Part shown: positions 60,232-64,000 of the stretch, one piece after another
Layout: each line of letters starts with the position of its first letter
Position numbering within the stretch: the stretch's first letter is position 1
Source of the DNA: Avena insularis
Taxonomy: Eukaryota > Streptophyta > Magnoliopsida > Poales > Poaceae
Length of the DNA stretch: 64,000 nt
Direction: 5' to 3'
NCBI GenBank assembly: GCA_023614405.1
Contig: CM042685.1
Span: 190,436,257 to 190,500,256, forward strand
Position numbers and translations under genes: made by a program
The notes under the pieces: model-generated
Told to the model about the DNA's origin: nothing
Seen by the model: only the letters and a program-made list of their open reading frames with translations
Databases searched by the model: none

Positions 60232-62710
60232 TGATGATGTGTAGCTCAGATCACTGTAGAGCTTCGTTGGGAAACCCCAAGAGGAAGGTATGATGAGCAC
60301 AACAGCATGTTTTCCCTCAAAAATAAACCGTGGTTATCTAATCAGTAGGAGGAAGGAAATGACTTAAAGGTGTTGCTAGCAACTTGGAAACCTGCACAAC
60401 ACAAACTCAACACTTTGCCCCAACGAACAGTGAGGTTGTCAATCTCACCGGTTTGCTGAAAACGGAGGATTAACTGTATGGTGTGGAAGGTAATGGTGAC
60501 TTGTAGAAAGTAAACACGAACAGTGGAAGATATATCAATGGTAAAGATTGGACCGAGGTCCATAGTTCACTAGAGGTGTTCTCCTTAAGATAAACAACAT
60601 AACATGTTGGGTAAAAAAATTACAGCGGGGCAATTGACAGGACAGAGGAAGGCATAACAATGCAATACTATACATTCATGATCCTATGAGATTCGATTGG
60701 GCATTACAACAATATACATAGACTGTCATACAAACTTCATCTATGACTAGTAATCCACCTTCAGGTTATCATCCGAACCCCCTCCAGTATTAAGTTGCAA
60801 GCAACGGATAACTGCTTTAAGCAAGGTGTGTAAAGTAAACAATACAATTATTCCATAAACAAGAGATTGTTGTTTTCTCCCTAGTAGCAACAACACATCT
60901 ACAACCTTAGAGATTTTTGTCACTTCCCCAGATTCAATAGAGGCATGAACCCACTATCGAGCATAAATACTCCCTCTTGGAGTCACTAGCATCTACTTGG
61001 CCAAGATAGCTATTAAAAACGGAGAGCATGGAAGATCTCAAACAACACAGACATGATAAAATTAATAAGATAGAATCATTAACCAATCTGACATAGTAAT
61101 CTCAATATCCATCGGATCCCTGCAAACACAACATGCATGATTACAAATAGATGATCTTGATCATAAATGGAGCTCACAAGATCTAAACATGGTAGCACAA
61201 AGGAGGAGAAACAACCATCTAGCTACTACATGGACCTGTAGTCCAAGGTGGAACTACTCACGCATCATACCGGAGGCTGGTATGGTGATGAAGAAGGCCT
61301 ACGAACAGGGCTGGCCCTTGGGAGGGACTGGGGGCAGCCGCCCCAGGCCCAAAAAAAATAGGGGCCCAAAAAATTATAAGCCTAGTATACATATATAAAA
61401 AAGATTTTTTATTGGACTTATGGGCAACGCTCGACTCCTAGCGGCCAGTCCTAGACATTGATCGATTCATCGATCGCCCCGTCACTTCTCGAGTCCCAGG
61501 AAACTCCTCGAGCGTTTTCTAGTATGGTTTCCTAGTACGGTTTTGCTAAAGAAAATCAGTAGTAGGATGGGCATGGTTAGAGCATGTAGCTTTGGGTGTT
61601 GCTAGACTATCGATCCCCGCATCCACTTAAAAAGGTGTCGGTATACCGATCAGAGACATACGAGACGGGTTCTTTTTAACACATGAACGCATATCTCTTT
61701 CCCTTATTTTTTGTATTTTTCTTACATAAGTTTCATTACGTATTTTCTTTCTGTCTAGTTTCCTTTCATAATTTTTCATGTTTTTTCTTTGGTATATTTC
61801 TTTCATGCCTTTTCCTTTCAATTTATTTTTTCTTTACCTTCTATCTTGTTTAAATTAGATTTATATATTTTATGACTTTGTTTCTCATGTCTCTAAACGT
61901 TGTTTTTGCTTATTCTAAAAAAATTATCTCTTGCGATTTTTCTTCCAGACTAAAATTGTGTTTCAGCAGTAATCGTGATTGTTTTCTCATGTTTTTAAAC
62001 TTTTTCCTATTTAAGTTCTATTGTAATTTTCGGACTTTGCTTCTAGAAATTTTTGGAGGAAATTTCAAGGTATCATGTAAACATTGTTATTTCTATATGA
62101 ATATTATAGTTGGAGTATACTTATAATATTTATTTTTCATCATCTTATATGTGCAAAAAAATTATAATAAGGGCCTAAAATTTTAGTTTCGCCCCGGGCC
62201 CCGAAATCTCAAGACCGGCCCTGCGTACGGGATGATCTCTCCCCTCCGGCAGGGTACCGGGAAGAGTTTCAGATCCCCCTGATCTAGTGACGATGGTGAC
62301 GGCGACTACGGATATGGAAGATTGATGGGATACCTAGGGTTTAGGTATCGGGGGCTTCTTATAGGCGAAGAGGGAGGCCGAGGGGGTGCCCGAGGCGGCT
62401 GCACACACACCCCCCAGGCGCAGGCTGTGGCCCCCTCGAGGCCCTCCTCCGTCTCGTCTTCTGGCTCCGTGTTCCCCTCGGTGAAATATTGACTTTGGCT
62501 TTTGTTCCGTCCAATTTCGAGAATATTCATTTTCTGACTTTTCTGAAATAAAAAACAATAGAAAACAGGTAACTGACACTGTGGCATCTTGTTAATAGGT
62601 TAGTCTCAGAAAACATATAAAAATACCTCAAAGTATAGACAAAGCAAAGCAAAGTAGATACTAAACAAGCATGAAATATCAAAAATTATAGATACGTTTA
62701 CGACGTATCA
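60232..62710 (-). repeat. Element 1 5' LTR with hAT-like insertion
   Basis: 2479 bp including the 918-bp insertion and its 8-bp duplication; without them about 1553 bp, close to the 1521-bp 3' LTR. Confidence 0.9.
61306..62223. mobile_element. Element 7: non-autonomous hAT-like DNA transposon
   Basis: A 918-bp insertion absent from the other LTR of element 1. Ends are CAGGGCTGGCC and, from the other side, CAGGGCCGGTC, imperfect inverted repeats with GGGGCCC-type subterminal sequence (GGGGCCC near 61365 and 62190). Flanking 8-mers CCTACGAA and CGTACGGG each differ slightly from the uninserted CCTACGGG expected by comparison with 2325-2345, fitting an 8-bp hAT-type duplication that has since mutated. 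No transposase is encoded; the interior is T-rich. Confidence 0.78.
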
Positions 62711-64000
62711 ACCACCGACGAGGGAGACGACGCCCACACCGACGGAGTCCTGCACCACCACCCATGCGGCTAGGGCAAGCATCAACACCACCTGGTCCGG
62801 AGCCGCCGCTCTGGCTTCCTTACATAGCAGGATAGATCCTCACGCCAACCCGCCACCAACCGCGAGACGCCAAAAATGAACTCCTCCGCTCGTCGTCCTC
62901 AATCCGCGGCATGCCTCCACCACAGACCCGCCAGGTCACCGGTGAAACTGGGCATGACCTCCATGAGACCACCGCGCCGAGGCACTCCCAGACTAGTCCT
63001 CCACGCAACCGCCGTGTCGAGGCAAACCCTTGGCCGCCGACCAATCAAAAGTCACCACGTCCTCGGGGTCGCCGCCCCGACATCCTCTTCTCTGGCAAAT
63101 GGACGATACAGGCACCAGAGAAACAGATCGTCCACCCTTGTCGGTTGCCCGCGGTCAAGGGGCACCGCCCCGACCAGAACCCACCCGAGCCTACTGGCTC
63201 AGCATCCCTCATGGTTGCAAGGCCTGCAGCACCCCGCGCTCCGTCCGCAGCCGTAGCCGTAGACCACCAAAACCCGCCCCAGCGCCGCCCAAGAAGCTGC
63301 CACAGCAGGCCACCACCGCCAGCATCCAGGGTCACCGGCCCGGCTCCCCTGCTCCGCCGCCAACAAGCCCGAGCTGGCAAGCCCGATGCGGCCGACCGCA
63401 ACATGGGGACGTCACCGCACACCCCCGCCTCCGTCCAGCGCCGCGCCGCACATCCCCAGAGCCCCGCATCCCACCGACACCGTCGCACCACATCCGCATC
63501 ACCACCAACTGGGAGCCGCGCAACTCCACCCACATCCACCGTGAGGTCCCCTGCATCACCTTCGGAGGCAGGGCCGCCTTCACCGGGGAGAGCCCAACGA
63601 TATCGGCGAAGGAGTGTTGTGGGAGGAGATCGAGCTGGCGGCGCTGGGTTCCCCACGAGTCGCCTTAGAGGAGCGACGCGGGGGTGGGGGATGACGTTGT
63701 GCAAAATAGGTCATTAACCGACATGTATATCGCTCCACAATAATTGACATGTTAAGAATACTATAGCACACTTCGGCGATAGATGGTGCCTCAACAGACA
63801 CTTCGTCCAGCCTCATCGTGTACATAAAGATAGTGGCCCAATGAAAAAAGCATACATGTTGGCATATTGTTACCACGAAAAAATCAAATAAAAACAACAA
63901 AAGATGGCCCCAGCAGGTAGAGGCCCCAGCAGCATGTGATTGCAGAAGATGGAATTGTTGGCGGGCATATCCGCTCCATCACCGATCGAGATTCTGTGAA
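62711..64000. other. Right part of the pre-insertion locus, GC-rich
   Basis: Starts with the second ACCAC and continues the sequence interrupted at 1265. From 62716 to about 63690 it is strongly GC-rich with long overlapping ORFs on both strands (62911-63717, 63030-63668 and minus 63045-63704). All are rich in Pro, Arg, Ala, Ser or Gly without a domain, as expected from base composition alone. After 63700 it turns AT-rich with nothing recognised. It may be part of a decayed CACTA-type transposon or a gene-derived fragment; I cannot decide. Confidence 0.4.

Larger units (their letters stand above)
1266..62710 (-). mobile_element. Element 1: non-autonomous Athila-type Gypsy LTR retrotransposon, outermost host of the nest
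   Basis: The minus-strand element is bounded by TGATGATGTG... at 1266 and ...GACGTATCA at 62710, flanked by the 5-bp duplication ACCAC (1261-1265 and 62711-62715). Its own sequence, without nested insertions, is about 7.1 kb: two LTRs of about 1.5 kb and an internal region of about 4.1 kb split by element 2. It carries gag and protease remnants of Athila style but no reverse transcriptase or integrase. The LTR start TGATACGTC... and overall build resemble the Triticeae Sabrina group as I recall it; that family name is inference. LTRs differ by roughly 9% over a 170-bp stretch compared by eye, so it is among the older layers. Confidence 0.88.

Noticed and set aside
13141..62715. Same duplication ACCAC for elements 1 and 4, possibly sequence-specific insertion
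   Set aside because: Two cases with a 5-bp word are easily chance, and the elements are from different lineages.
62876..63717. Long overlapping ORFs on both strands (up to 268 codons)
   Set aside because: GC-rich sequence has few stops; three frames are open at once, the proteins are Pro/Arg/Ala-rich and no domain is seen.
1..64000. tRNA, rRNA or CRISPR
   Set aside because: No such structures seen. The TGGTATCAGAGC strings are primer-binding sites, and the repeats are LTRs or simple tandems.

Overview
This window looks like intergenic heterochromatin from a large grass genome, probably Pooideae and Triticeae-like. That rests on the Angela/BARE/WIS-type Copia LTR, the Athila-type element with a TGATACGTC... 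LTR, the Tat-lineage Gypsy with an antisense gene, and the long-LTR chromovirus. The species cannot be fixed from the sequence. I found no intact cellular gene, tRNA, rRNA or CRISPR array. About 96% of the window is a stack of seven transposable elements nested inside each other. Element boundaries were set by TG...CA ends, primer-binding sites, polypurine tracts and target-site duplications (TSDs) read by eye.

Layout. The original locus is 1-1265 joined to 62711-64000. Element 1 (1266-62710, minus strand, TSD ACCAC) is a non-autonomous Athila-type Gypsy with gag and protease remnants only. A 918-bp hAT-like element sits in its 5' LTR (61306-62223). Element 2 (3422-56781, plus strand, TSD TATGG) is a Tat-lineage Gypsy inside element 1. 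It has gag, protease, RT, RNase H, a second RNase H and a truncated integrase, plus a spliced multi-exon gene on the opposite strand. Two insertions split element 2. One is element 3 (9624-42456), a non-coding LARD-like element with an LTR of about 6.4 kb. The other is element 6 (42846-51512, TSD CACCC), an Angela/BARE-like Copia that interrupts the antisense gene. Element 3 is itself split: its left LTR holds element 4 (13146-26817, TSD ACCAC), a complete Tekay-like chromovirus, and its right LTR holds element 5 (37169-41324, minus strand, TSD ATATC), a solo LTR of the same Tekay family in the opposite orientation.

Relative ages. Nesting gives the order: element 1, then 2, then 3 and 6, then 4 and 5 inside 3. 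Short LTR stretches compared by eye agree: roughly 8-9% difference for elements 1 and 2, and a few percent for 3, 4 and 6. All coding regions are damaged except the RT-RNase H-integrase block of element 4, which is one open 863-codon frame.

Most notable points: the LARD shares its primer-binding site and polypurine-tract/LTR-start signature with the Tekay element; its left edge was lost in a deletion that also removed the end of the element 2 integrase; the Tat antisense gene has recognisable GT-AG introns; and the Tekay element carries an extra upstream ORF encoding a coiled-coil protein with an acidic tail.
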